A stretch of DNA of 64,000 nt from Longibaculum muris (GTDB lineage: Bacteria; Bacillota_I; Bacilli_A; Erysipelotrichales; Coprobacillaceae), in NCBI RefSeq assembly GCF_004343035.1, contig NZ_SMCQ01000006.1, forward strand, positions 62,001-126,000. The letters are read 5' to 3'. Below, in pieces: positions 8,811 to 17,392 of this stretch (the stretch's first letter is position 1; each line of letters starts with the position of its first letter). A program made the translations under genes and the position numbers. The notes under the pieces were generated by a model. The model saw only the letters and a program-made list of their open reading frames with translations, was not told where the DNA came from and did not search any database.

Positions 8811-8844
8811 AATGAGTTGACATTATAAATGCCAACTCATTTTT
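8811..8844. terminator. Hairpin after the purF-like gene
   Basis: AATGAGTTG/CAACTCATT stem with an AT-rich loop. The T tail is better on the + strand (TTTTTATAAATT), but it lies directly behind the - strand gene. Confidence 0.6.
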
Positions 8845-8858
8845 ATAAATTATTAATT

Positions 8859-10268
8859 TTATTCTTCACCACTAAAACAATATGTACATAAATCACATGG
8901 TTTTAAACCAATAGATTCAATCATATCATCCAAACGATGATATCTTAAAGAAGTGAATTTTAATCTTCTACGGATTTCTTCTAACATCGCTTGATATTTA
9001 GGACTATCTGGATTTGCATATTCTTTCAATAATTCTTGACTTGGATTTTCAGTTCCTTCTAAATCACGAATAACCCTTCTTGTGATTAAATCCATTTCTG
9101 AACTTGAACGAGAGAAGTTAAGATATTTACATCCAAATAAGATTGGTGGACATGCTGGTCTAACATGAACTTCTTTTGCACCTGAATCATATAAAAATTC
9201 TGTTGTTTCTCTTAATTGTGTTCCTCTTACAATAGAATCATCAATTAATAATAAACTCTTATCTTTAATTAATTCTTGAACTGGAATTAATTTCATCTTA
9301 GCAATTAAGTTTCTTTGACCTTGACTTGAAGGCATAAATGAACGAGGCCAAGTTGGGGTATATTTTATAAATGGTCTAGCAAATGGAATACCTGATTGAT
9401 TTGCATACCCGACTGCATGAGCAATTCCTGAATCAGGAACACCGGCAACGCTATCTGGAGTTACATCATCACGTTTTGCTAGTAACTCTCCACAACGATT
9501 ACGCATAACTTCAACATTGACACCTTCATATGTAGAAGTTGGGTATCCATAATAAACCCATAAGAATGAACATATTTTCATCTTTTCAAAAAGTTTTTGT
9601 TCCTGTTTAATATAATCATGAGTTATAAAGACAATTTCACCAGGACCTAAATCTCTTTCATGATGATATCCTAAGTTTAAGAAAGCTGAACTTTCAAAAG
9701 TCACACAAGTTGCATCATCTTTTGTACCAATGATAACTGGTGTTCTTCCATATTTATCTCTTGCACAATAGATTCCATCTTTTGTCATAATAAGAATACT
9801 CATTGATCCCTTAACAACATCTTGAACATGTTTAATCCCTTCAACAATTGAACCCTTTTGATTCATTAAAGCTGCGACTAATTCAGTTGGATTAATAACT
9901 CCCCCACTCATTTCTAAGAAATGAGTATTTCCATATTCAAAACATTGATCTTTTAATTCCTCTAAATTGTTAATTCTTCCAACAGTTGTAATTGCAAAAG
10001 AACCTAAATGAGAATTGACTAATAAAGGTTGTGCCTCATTATCAGAAATACATCCAATTCCAATATTTCCTTCAAATTCTTCTACATCCTTATCAAACTT
10101 TGTTCTAAAAGGTGAATTTTCAATATTATGAATAGAACGATTAAATCCATTCTTTCCATATACTGCCATACCACCACGTCTTGTTCCTAAATGAGAATGA
10201 TAATCAATTCCAAAGAACAAATCCATTACACAATCATTTTTTGATGCCACTCCAAAAAATCCACTCAT
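8859..10268 (-). CDS. PurF-like phosphoribosyltransferase, glutaminase site degenerate
   Basis: Homologue of amidophosphoribosyltransferase, first step of purine synthesis (469 aa). The C-terminal half keeps the PRPP loop LLIDDSIVRGT (about 340-350) and four cysteines (C233, C380, C458, C461) at positions that correspond to the 4Fe-4S ligands of B. subtilis PurF. The N-terminal Ntn domain is altered: the start reads Met-Ser-Gly-Phe-Phe-Gly where PurF has the catalytic Cys1-Gly-x-Phe-Gly, and the GHxRYxT glutamine-site motif is replaced by GIGCISDNE. AAAGGAG 8 nt upstream fixes ATG at 10268. A longer reading from 10292 places a Cys before the Met but lacks an RBS. No pur genes are near. It may use ammonia, or have another role. 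Confidence 0.8.
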   Translation of the reverse strand: MSGFFGVASKNDCVMDLFFGIDYHSHLGTRRGGMAVYGKNGFNRSIHNIENSPFRTKFDKDVEEFEGNIGIGCISDNEAQPLLVNSHLGSFAITTVGRINNLEELKDQCFEYGNTHFLEMSGGVINPTELVAALMNQKGSIVEGIKHVQDVVKGSMSILIMTKDGIYCARDKYGRTPVIIGTKDDATCVTFESSAFLNLGYHHERDLGPGEIVFITHDYIKQEQKLFEKMKICSFLWVYYGYPTSTYEGVNVEVMRNRCGELLAKRDDVTPDSVAGVPDSGIAHAVGYANQSGIPFARPFIKYTPTWPRSFMPSSQGQRNLIAKMKLIPVQELIKDKSLLLIDDSIVRGTQLRETTEFLYDSGAKEVHVRPACPPILFGCKYLNFSRSSSEMDLITRRVIRDLEGTENPSQELLKEYANPDSPKYQAMLEEIRRRLKFTSLRYHRLDDMIESIGLKPCDLCTYCFSGEE

Positions 10269-10477
10269 ACATAGTTCTCCTTTTTCTGTCATTTTTCACA
10301 ACTATTTTAGTTTATTTCTTTTTGAAAGTCTAGAATTAATCAATGATTTTTTATAAGTTAACGCTTTCTTTTTAAATTTTTTTAATCTTAAACAAATAAT
10401 TTATCTTTTTTTACATCTTATAAAACATCTAACTGACATGATATTGTATAATGAAAATAGGTAAGGGAGGAATGAGA

Positions 10478-12913
10478 ATGGACTGTATTCAAATAAGACA
10501 TGCTAATGAAGGTCAATTGAAAGATATTTCAATTGATATTCCTAAGAATCAACTGGTTGTTTTTACTGGTTTATCTGGTTCTGGAAAATCAACATTATTG
10601 ATTGATGTTTTATATAATGAATGTCAAAGACAATATTTAGAAGCAATGGCTTTTCAAGGTATACATAAACCTCAAGTTGAAAGTATATCTTATGCATCAC
10701 CAGCTATTGTTATAGCACAGACAGATCAAAACAAAAACCCACGTTCTACAGTAGGAACCATGAGTGATATTTATACAGATTTAAGAATGATATATGAGAA
10801 GCTTGGGGTAAGATATTGTCCACATTGTGGAAAACTTATTTGTAATGCTGATTGTAAAGAAGAAACCAAAAAGCTTCATCAAGACTTTTATGTTTATATG
10901 TATTGTCCTCATTGTGGTTATAAGATGGATAAGATAACTCGTAGTTATTTTTCTTTTAATACGAATGAAGGTGCTTGTCCTACATGCCAAGGATTAGGGC
11001 ATATTCATACAATCAAGAAAGAGAATGTTATAGATGAAAGATTGTCATTAGAAGATGGTGCTATTCGTTATTTTGAAAAACAATATAATCAATATCAAAT
11101 ATCTATTCTCTATAAAGCTTATCAACATTATCATATCCCTATCCCACAAAATATCCCAATAAAACAAATGAGTGAAATTCAAAAGGCTATCTTGTTTGAA
11201 GGTGTTGATTGCAAGTCAGTCAAAGAAAAATATCCTGACATCCTTCCACCTAAAAATACGACACAAGGTAAGTTTGAAGGTATTTATCCTATTTTATGGC
11301 GACGTTTAGCTGATAAAAATGGTGACTTAAAGCAATTAGGTGATTATTTTGAAGTCATTGAATGTCCTGATTGTCATGGTGAAAGATTAAATGATTTAAG
11401 TCGACATATTACAGTTATGAATACTCGTTTACCTGAACTTAATGAATTTTCTTTAGAACATCTGTTGAATTGGATAAGTGATTTAAAAACAAATATAACG
11501 ACTCAGCAATTATCTTTTGTAAATGACTATATTATAGATATAGAAACAAAAGTGAGTCGTTATATCAAAGTAGGTTTAGGTTACTTAACTCTTAATCGTA
11601 AAATCACAACATTATCTGGAGGCGAATTACAAAGATTACGTTTAGCAGCAACACTTGATTCTAAGTTATCAGGAATTATTTATATTCTTGATGAACCAAC
11701 AGCAGGTTTACATCCTAAAGATACTTATGGATTAATTAAGATATTAAAGAATCTTGTTGAACTAGGAAATAGTGTTCTGGTTATTGAGCATGATGTAGAT
11801 GTTATGAAAGAAGCAGACTATATTATTGATATGGGGCCAGGTTCAGGAAAATATGGTGGTGAAATTGTTGCTGATGGGACAATGGAAGAACTTTTACAAA
11901 ACAAACAATCCTATACCGCACAATATTTATTAAAAGAAGAAACAATTCCAACTCACTTTAGAGAAAGTCATCAAGCAATTGCAATTGAAAATGCTTGTAT
12001 GTTCAATCTTAAAAATATTTCAGTACATATTCCTACCAATTGTCTTGTCAGTATCACTGGTCCTTCTGGTTCAGGTAAATCCACACTTATCTTTGAAGTT
12101 CTAGCAAAAAGAAAAGCAAATATATCTGGTTTAGAACAATTTGATAAGATTGTTGAAATTAATCAACTTCCACTTACTAAAATGAAAAGATCCAATGTTG
12201 CAACATATAGTGAAGTCTATAGTGAAATGAGAAATGTTTTTGCAAAAACAAAACTAGCTAAAAGTGAAAAATTATCGGCAAAGTATTTTTCTTTTAATAC
12301 AGCAGGTGGACGTTGTGAGAATTGTGAAGGACTTGGTTATGTTGAAAATAATATGTTATTTTTTGCTAATACGAAAGTCGTATGTCCTGTATGTCATGGA
12401 CATCAATTTCAAGAAAAGATTTTAAAGATATTATATAATGGTTATTCGATTAAAGATGTTTTAGATTTATCCATTGATGAAGCTTTTGATGTTTTTAAAA
12501 ACGAACCTAAAATCTTAAAGAGATTACAATTATTACAAGATGTAGGACTTGGTTATTTACAGTTAGGGCAATCATTAACAACTCTTTCTGGAGGAGAATG
12601 TCAAAGATTAAAATTAGCTAAAGAATTAATTATGCATCAAGATTCTCAACGTTTTCTTTATTTAATGGATGAACCAACAATTGGATTGCATCCTAAAGAT
12701 ATTGAACATTTCTTAAAATTACTTGATCATTTTATTGAACAAGGACATAGTGTGATTGTTGTTGAGCATAATCAGCAAGTGATCAGACATAGTGATTGGG
12801 TTATTGATTTAGGTCCTGAAGGTGGTGACAATGGTGGACAGATTATCTTTGAAGGAACACCATTTGATTTACAAAATTCTGACAGTATAACTGCAAAATA
12901 TCTAACAAAATAA
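10478..12913 (+). CDS. UvrA2-like ABC ATPase (excinuclease subunit A paralogue)
   Basis: 811-aa UvrA family protein with two ABC modules: Walker A GLSGSGKST (about 31-39) with signature LSGGELQR (about 379-386), and GPSGSGKST (about 530) with LSGGECQR. Zinc CxxC pairs are present (CPHCG, CPTC, CENC, CPVC). Only about 45 residues separate the first CPHCG from the SYFSFN segment, so the UvrB-binding insertion of normal UvrA (about 940 aa) is missing. Such short UvrA2/DrrC-like proteins are linked to DNA-damaging drug tolerance rather than to the main repair complex. GGGAGG 7 nt before ATG at 10478 decides the start. Divergent from the purF-like gene. Confidence 0.85.
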   Translation: MDCIQIRHANEGQLKDISIDIPKNQLVVFTGLSGSGKSTLLIDVLYNECQRQYLEAMAFQGIHKPQVESISYASPAIVIAQTDQNKNPRSTVGTMSDIYTDLRMIYEKLGVRYCPHCGKLICNADCKEETKKLHQDFYVYMYCPHCGYKMDKITRSYFSFNTNEGACPTCQGLGHIHTIKKENVIDERLSLEDGAIRYFEKQYNQYQISILYKAYQHYHIPIPQNIPIKQMSEIQKAILFEGVDCKSVKEKYPDILPPKNTTQGKFEGIYPILWRRLADKNGDLKQLGDYFEVIECPDCHGERLNDLSRHITVMNTRLPELNEFSLEHLLNWISDLKTNITTQQLSFVNDYIIDIETKVSRYIKVGLGYLTLNRKITTLSGGELQRLRLAATLDSKLSGIIYILDEPTAGLHPKDTYGLIKILKNLVELGNSVLVIEHDVDVMKEADYIIDMGPGSGKYGGEIVADGTMEELLQNKQSYTAQYLLKEETIPTHFRESHQAIAIENACMFNLKNISVHIPTNCLVSITGPSGSGKSTLIFEVLAKRKANISGLEQFDKIVEINQLPLTKMKRSNVATYSEVYSEMRNVFAKTKLAKSEKLSAKYFSFNTAGGRCENCEGLGYVENNMLFFANTKVVCPVCHGHQFQEKILKILYNGYSIKDVLDLSIDEAFDVFKNEPKILKRLQLLQDVGLGYLQLGQSLTTLSGGECQRLKLAKELIMHQDSQRFLYLMDEPTIGLHPKDIEHFLKLLDHFIEQGHSVIVVEHNQQVIRHSDWVIDLGPEGGDNGGQIIFEGTPFDLQNSDSITAKYLTK

Positions 12914-12965
12914 AAAGAATGGGTTTATCATAAATTGTTATGTCTATGATATCTCCATTCTTTTT
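12912..12965. terminator. Bidirectional terminator
   Basis: AAAAAGAATGG/CCATTCTTTTT with an inner TATCATA/TATGATA pairing, between the convergent uvrA2-like and amidase genes. Confidence 0.85.
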
Positions 12966-12966
12966 A

Positions 12967-14232
12967 TTAACGTAAATATTGATCTATTCCATTTGCAATT
13001 CCTTGAGCACATTTTTGTTGAAATGATGAAGAAGCTAAAGATTGATCTTCACGACTGTGAGATAAGAATCCCATTTCAATATAAATTGCAGGAACTTGAC
13101 TCCAATTCAAACCAGTTAAGTCATTACAATAAGAAACTCCACGATTTCTAATTCCTGTTGCCTGACAATAAGATTGAATTACTTTTTGGGCCAAAGATGA
13201 GCTTGCTCCATAAAGTTGTGGACAATAAGGGTTATTCTTTGCAATAGCTATCGTATGGGCACCAGTCACACGACTATCATCTGAACTATCACAATGAAGA
13301 TGAATAACTGCAGCAGCATTATTCTGATTACCAACTTGCGCTCTTTGTTGATTTGACATATTTACATTTTGACTTGTTCTTGTCATAACAACTGTATATC
13401 CTCTTGCCTGTAATTCACTTTTTAATTTTAAACCGATTTCTAGATTGATTTGTGATTCTGTTTTATGAGAGGATATCCCTGTCGCTCCTGTCGTCACTTT
13501 TGCTTTGGTTTTTGATGACCCTGGCCCAATTGCTTCTTTTGCATTATTTCCTCTTGCCTGATGTCCTGGATTAATGACTATAACTTTATTATTAGGTTTT
13601 GAAACATATGGTGTTGTTGAAGATGTGGTTGGTTGACTTTTATCTTCTTTTAATACTGTTATGGTTAATGTTTTTTCTGTTTTATTTTGATTTTTATCTA
13701 CTGCAATAATATTAATTTTATAATCTTTTGGTTTTTTTGTATCTATATCATTATGATATGTATAATAATTAGAATCCCCTTCTTTAACCTCACTTTCTTT
13801 TTTATATCTCAAATCTCCATCAACTGGATCTTTTATACTCTTAATATATTTTGTTATATCAAACTTTCCACCATATTTGATTTGATCTTTTGTTTTTGTC
13901 AAAATAATTTCTGGTGCCTTTGTATCTTTAACCATACATTCATAAGTAAATTCTTTTGTATATCCCTCTTTTTTAATTATGAATTTCAATGTCTGTTTTC
14001 CTATCTTCATCTCATCAACCGTTTCTTGATATTGAATTTCACCATTAGTACTTTTTATAAAGCTCTCTGCACTAACTGCTTGTCCATATTCCACTTGATT
14101 CATATCATTAAATTCTAAAGATATAGAATCTATGATTTTTTGTTGATGTTGATAATCGAAATAAAAATATCCTCCAATACATAAACAGACAACAACAATC
14201 CCAGATACAATTTCTATAACTTTCTTCTTCAT
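12967..14232 (-). CDS. N-acetylmuramoyl-L-alanine amidase with Ig-like region
   Basis: Exported cell-wall hydrolase (421 aa) that cuts the bond between MurNAc and the stem peptide. It has a membrane anchor/uncleaved signal at about 5-26, one or two beta-sandwich Ig-like (DUF5011-like) domains at about 40-200, a short Ser/Thr linker, then an Amidase_3 domain from VIVINPGH. Zn ligands and catalytic residues are visible: His in NPGH, Glu in HKTESQ, His in IHLHCDS and Glu in IEMGFLS. RBS AAGGGGG before ATG. Single-gene unit. Confidence 0.93.
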   Translation of the reverse strand: MKKKVIEIVSGIVVVCLCIGGYFYFDYQHQQKIIDSISLEFNDMNQVEYGQAVSAESFIKSTNGEIQYQETVDEMKIGKQTLKFIIKKEGYTKEFTYECMVKDTKAPEIILTKTKDQIKYGGKFDITKYIKSIKDPVDGDLRYKKESEVKEGDSNYYTYHNDIDTKKPKDYKINIIAVDKNQNKTEKTLTITVLKEDKSQPTTSSTTPYVSKPNNKVIVINPGHQARGNNAKEAIGPGSSKTKAKVTTGATGISSHKTESQINLEIGLKLKSELQARGYTVVMTRTSQNVNMSNQQRAQVGNQNNAAAVIHLHCDSSDDSRVTGAHTIAIAKNNPYCPQLYGASSSLAQKVIQSYCQATGIRNRGVSYCNDLTGLNWSQVPAIYIEMGFLSHSREDQSLASSSFQQKCAQGIANGIDQYLR

Positions 14233-14293
14233 TTAAATCCCCCTTACTTATAACCATCATACACTAAATTTATGTATTCAAAAAGGAGAATCG

Positions 14294-15412
14294 TTATTCT
14301 CCCATATCTTTTACTACACGTTTTAAATCAGCACGAATTGGTAATTGTTGTGGACACATTCTTTCACAAGCTCCACATTCTTTACAATTGATTGCTTTTG
14401 CTTTCGCTTCCATTTTTTGATATTTCCCTTTAAATAATTTTTCATCATCATATACAAAACGATTATTCCAATATTTAAAGTTACTTGGAATATCAACCCC
14501 AAATGGACATGGCATACAATATCCACAACCAGTACATCCATTTTTCATACGTGAATGAAGTGTATCTGAAACTTTTTTAACAATTGCTAATTCTTCTTCA
14601 TTTAAATTCTGATATTCTTTAAAAGTCTCTAAATTATCTTTCACTTGAGCTAATGTTGACATACCACTTAAAATAACTTTTACTCCTGGTAATGTTCCTA
14701 CATAACGTAAAGCCCATGATGCAAGTGAAACTTCTGGATTATAATCTTTAAACATTTGTGTGACATCTTCAGGTAAAGTAGCTAGTGATCCTCCTTTAAT
14801 TGGTTCCATAACAACCAAAGGGACACCTAATTCATTAGCTAAGTCTACACCTTTTTGACCAGCTTGGATTCCCATATCCATATAATTTAATTGTAATTGG
14901 CAAAAATCCCAGTGATGATATTTAATAATTTCTTCAAATACATTAAATTCATCATGAAAACTAAATCCTAAATATTTAATTTTTCCTTCATTTCTTAATT
15001 CTTCACACATTTCAATAATATGATAATCTAAAACTTTTTTCCATTTATCTGCATCTAAAGCATGTAATAAATAAAAATCAACATAATCAACATCTAATCT
15101 TTTTAATTGTGATTCAAACAATTCTCTTGCTTCTTGTTGACTATTTACATTCCAAATAGGTAATTTTGTTGCAAGAGTAAATGATTCTCTATCATACTTT
15201 TTTAAAACTCTACCTACAAATGGTTCACTATCTCCATTATGATAAGGATATGCTGTATCAATATAAGTCACTCCATTAGCAATTGCTAAATCAATCATTT
15301 CTTCAGCTTCTACCTCATTAATATTTCCATTTTCATCTAATGGAAATCTCATACATCCAAATCCTAACAAAGATGATTCAATATTCAACTTATCAAACTT
15401 TCTCTTTTCCAT
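14294..15412 (-). CDS. Aldo/keto reductase with C-terminal ferredoxin domain
   Basis: 372-aa fusion: an AKR TIM barrel (about 1-280) and a C-terminal double 4Fe-4S segment. The AKR part shows GFGCMRFP, DTAYPYHNG with catalytic Asp/Tyr, and a Lys in TLATKLP. The C-terminus carries CTGCGYCMPCPFG and CKECGACERMCPQ. This fusion is common in anaerobes and is usually of unknown substrate. GGAGGG stands before ATG. The Fe-S part suggests electron exchange with ferredoxin-type partners instead of NADPH alone (inference). Confidence 0.9.
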   Translation of the reverse strand: MEKRKFDKLNIESSLLGFGCMRFPLDENGNINEVEAEEMIDLAIANGVTYIDTAYPYHNGDSEPFVGRVLKKYDRESFTLATKLPIWNVNSQQEARELFESQLKRLDVDYVDFYLLHALDADKWKKVLDYHIIEMCEELRNEGKIKYLGFSFHDEFNVFEEIIKYHHWDFCQLQLNYMDMGIQAGQKGVDLANELGVPLVVMEPIKGGSLATLPEDVTQMFKDYNPEVSLASWALRYVGTLPGVKVILSGMSTLAQVKDNLETFKEYQNLNEEELAIVKKVSDTLHSRMKNGCTGCGYCMPCPFGVDIPSNFKYWNNRFVYDDEKLFKGKYQKMEAKAKAINCKECGACERMCPQQLPIRADLKRVVKDMGE

Positions 15413-15495
15413 ATTTTACCCTCCATATTCTACTATCTATTATAATGAATTTTTTGTGAAAAGAAATAAACTTTGAAAAAATCTAACTGTCTCAT

Positions 15496-15524
15496 TTGTA
15501 AAGTTGTGACAAAAATGTTATATT
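15496..15524 (+). promoter_or_regulatory. Promoter of the pseudopilin gene
   Basis: TTGTAA (15496-15501), 17-nt spacer, TATATT (15519-15524), about 25 nt before ATG, with AAGGAGGA as RBS. Confidence 0.6.
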
Positions 15525-15548
15525 ATGTAAAAAAGGAGGAGCAATATT

Positions 15549-16406
15549 ATGAGAAAAAACAAAAAAGGCTTTACTCTTATTGAGATTATTGTTGTTATTC
15601 TGGCTGTACTTATGGCAGTTGCTGTTCCTTCGGTTTTAAAATATTTGAATACTGCACAAGAGGCTCCAGCACTGACAGAATGCCATGCGATTGTGACTGC
15701 CGCTCAAAAAAGAGTTATTGAAAAATATTCACAAAATCATGATGATGAGATCACTTTAGATGAAGCTGATAATCAATGGATTGAAGATTTTGTTGATAAA
15801 GGTGGAAGTATTTTAGAAACAGATGTTAAGAATAAAGAAGTGACAAAGATATTATATAAGGCTTCTAATGGTTTATTAGTTCTTTATGAAAATAATGAGT
15901 ATAAGATTATTGATGATGAAGAAATTTCTTATTTTAAATCCGCACAAACTATGATGCAACTTGCTAATAAGCTTGAAAAGGAAAATGATATCAAAGCTGA
16001 TGTAAATGGAAATAACAACAATGGTGAATCTAGTAAAAAACCTGGATGGTCATATAAATTACAAAAAGCTTTTAAAGAACAAAATAATGGTCAATATCCA
16101 AAGCTTAATGAAGAAGAACAAAAAACACTAAAAGATGGTAACTATAATGGAGACCCTAACGCTTTAGTTTGGAAACCAATGTATGCAAAAGACGGTACTG
16201 TTATTCTTCTTGCTGATACGAAAGGAAGTGCCGGAAGTAATGCATTAGCTGTTATGCTATATTATAACAATCAATACTATGTCAATCAGTTTGCAAACTT
16301 TGGATATAGAACAACCTATGTTCAAGAAGCAACTTTAGAATTTGATGAAAATGGAGTCCCTATTAATCCTGATGATAAAAATTTTTGGGTGAAATTGGAT
16401 AAATAA
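15549..16406 (+). CDS. Type IV pilin-like protein (N-methylation motif)
   Basis: 285-aa exported protein with a class III signal: short positive leader MRKNKKG, then the FTLIEIIVVILAVLMAVAVP helix. Prepilin peptidase would cut between Gly7 and Phe8, with Glu at mature position 5. The rest is a hydrophilic C-terminal domain without recognised motifs, with repeats of charged residues in the middle. ComGC-type pseudopilins are about 100 aa, so this is larger. No assembly ATPase, peptidase or other pilins are in the window, so it must rely on genes elsewhere. Confidence 0.85.
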   Translation: MRKNKKGFTLIEIIVVILAVLMAVAVPSVLKYLNTAQEAPALTECHAIVTAAQKRVIEKYSQNHDDEITLDEADNQWIEDFVDKGGSILETDVKNKEVTKILYKASNGLLVLYENNEYKIIDDEEISYFKSAQTMMQLANKLEKENDIKADVNGNNNNGESSKKPGWSYKLQKAFKEQNNGQYPKLNEEEQKTLKDGNYNGDPNALVWKPMYAKDGTVILLADTKGSAGSNALAVMLYYNNQYYVNQFANFGYRTTYVQEATLEFDENGVPINPDDKNFWVKLDK

Positions 16407-16431
16407 ATATTCAGAAAATTTATAACAATAG

Positions 16432-16468
16432 AAAAGAGAAGAAAGAAAAATATTCTATCTTCTCTTTT
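16432..16468. terminator. Terminator after the pseudopilin gene
   Basis: AAAAGAGAAGA/TCTTCTCTTTT stem of 11 bp followed by T-rich DNA on the + strand. Confidence 0.8.
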
Positions 16469-16469
16469 T

Positions 16470-16721
16470 ATTTTGTATAGTAATACATTGGATTATTTGA
16501 AACATCTTTAGTAATCCTAGATCACATTTTATTATTGATGAATAAGTTTCCTTTGATTTTACATTAACGAAGAAATCATCAATAGTTCCTGCTTCTACTG
16601 TAATTGTTGTGATTTGTTCACCGACTTTAATACTAGAAACATCTGGTTTTGCATATTGCTCAAAATATGCTCGTCTTGTTATTTCAAAATAATCTGCAGA
16701 TGTTGTATTGGTTTTAAACAT
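16470..16721 (-). pseudogene. Remnant of an unknown gene, frameshifted
   Basis: An 88-codon frame begins MFKTNTTSADYFEITRRAYF and continues through KVGEQITTITVEAGTIDDFF. Near residue 68 a second frame (ending TKDVSNNPMYYYTK and TAA) looks more protein-like than the open one, which suggests a small frameshift. There is no RBS before the first ATG. No family is recognised. It lies in a decayed stretch together with a broken regulator gene. Confidence 0.4.
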
Positions 16722-16739
16722 ATTGTTTTTTGATTTGAA

Positions 16740-17218
16740 TTATTTATATTTCTGATCATTATGTGCTATATCTTGTATTTCATTAATAAAATTTTGAACA
16801 GTTTCTATATTTTTTAATAATTCTTGATCTTGACTTAAATGTATTTTGAGTTTTTTCCATATCATTGGTAATATAATACATATTACCTCTAAAAATATAA
16901 TATCAATTCTTATAATATTTATATTTCCTGCATAATAATGCAATGAATAAATAGCAAATTCACCTATAATGAATAAAAGTGTTTCGATTCTTTATGTATA
17001 GTAAATAAAGAATCTTCTCCTTCTAATATTTCATCAATTGTTACCCCTAGAACTCTTGATAATTCTTTTAATAATCAAATGCCTGGTACCCAAGTACCTG
17101 TCTCCCATTTCGATATAGCTTTATTTGTAACTGCTAAACTATCAACTAAATTATGTTGAGTCATTCCTACTTGTTTTCTCTTTAATGCAATATACTTTTC
17201 TATTTTTTTATTATCCAT
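16740..17218 (-). pseudogene. Broken XRE-family regulator with membrane tail
   Basis: From ATG at 17218 the frame encodes a Cro/CI HTH (MDNKKIEKYIALKRKQ, then VTNKAISKWETGTW) that stops at an in-frame TGA where family members have a residue between VPGI and LLKEL. Reading through gives LSRVLGVTIDEILEG. A frameshift near 16985 then moves the remainder into another frame encoding LLFIIGEFAIYSLHYYAG and a second hydrophobic stretch, finishing at 16740. Two independent lesions make a pseudogene more likely than recoding. Original product: HTH regulator with two C-terminal membrane segments. Confidence 0.75.
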
Positions 17219-17330
17219 AATATCCCTACTATAGACAATAAAATTATATATCTCATAGAAAGATTAACAACATATCGCCTACCGATTGACTCTACTATCA
17301 AGAGAATTATATCATATTTTAGAAATATCT

Positions 17331-17360
17331 TGACATAAAGTAAACTCTAAGTGATAAAAT
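17331..17360 (+). promoter_or_regulatory. Promoter of the DUF362 gene
   Basis: TTGACA (17331-17336), 18-nt spacer, TAAAAT (17355-17360), 32 nt before the start codon. Confidence 0.7.
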
Positions 17361-17392
17361 AGAACTAGATGAGAGGTAAAGGAGGAAAAATA

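Noticed and set aside
8859-10292. PurF start at 10292 giving a Cys before the catalytic region
   Set aside because: No RBS before that ATG, while AAAGGAG stands correctly before ATG 10268; the Cys would also be two residues out of register.
13687-14118. 143-codon + strand frame inside the amidase gene
   Set aside because: Phe/Ile-rich antisense shadow without RBS, fully within a well-supported gene.
16740-17218. TGA read as Trp (recoded genetic code) in the XRE gene
   Set aside because: TGA ends many other genes here, e.g. ttcA, and the same gene also has a frameshift.
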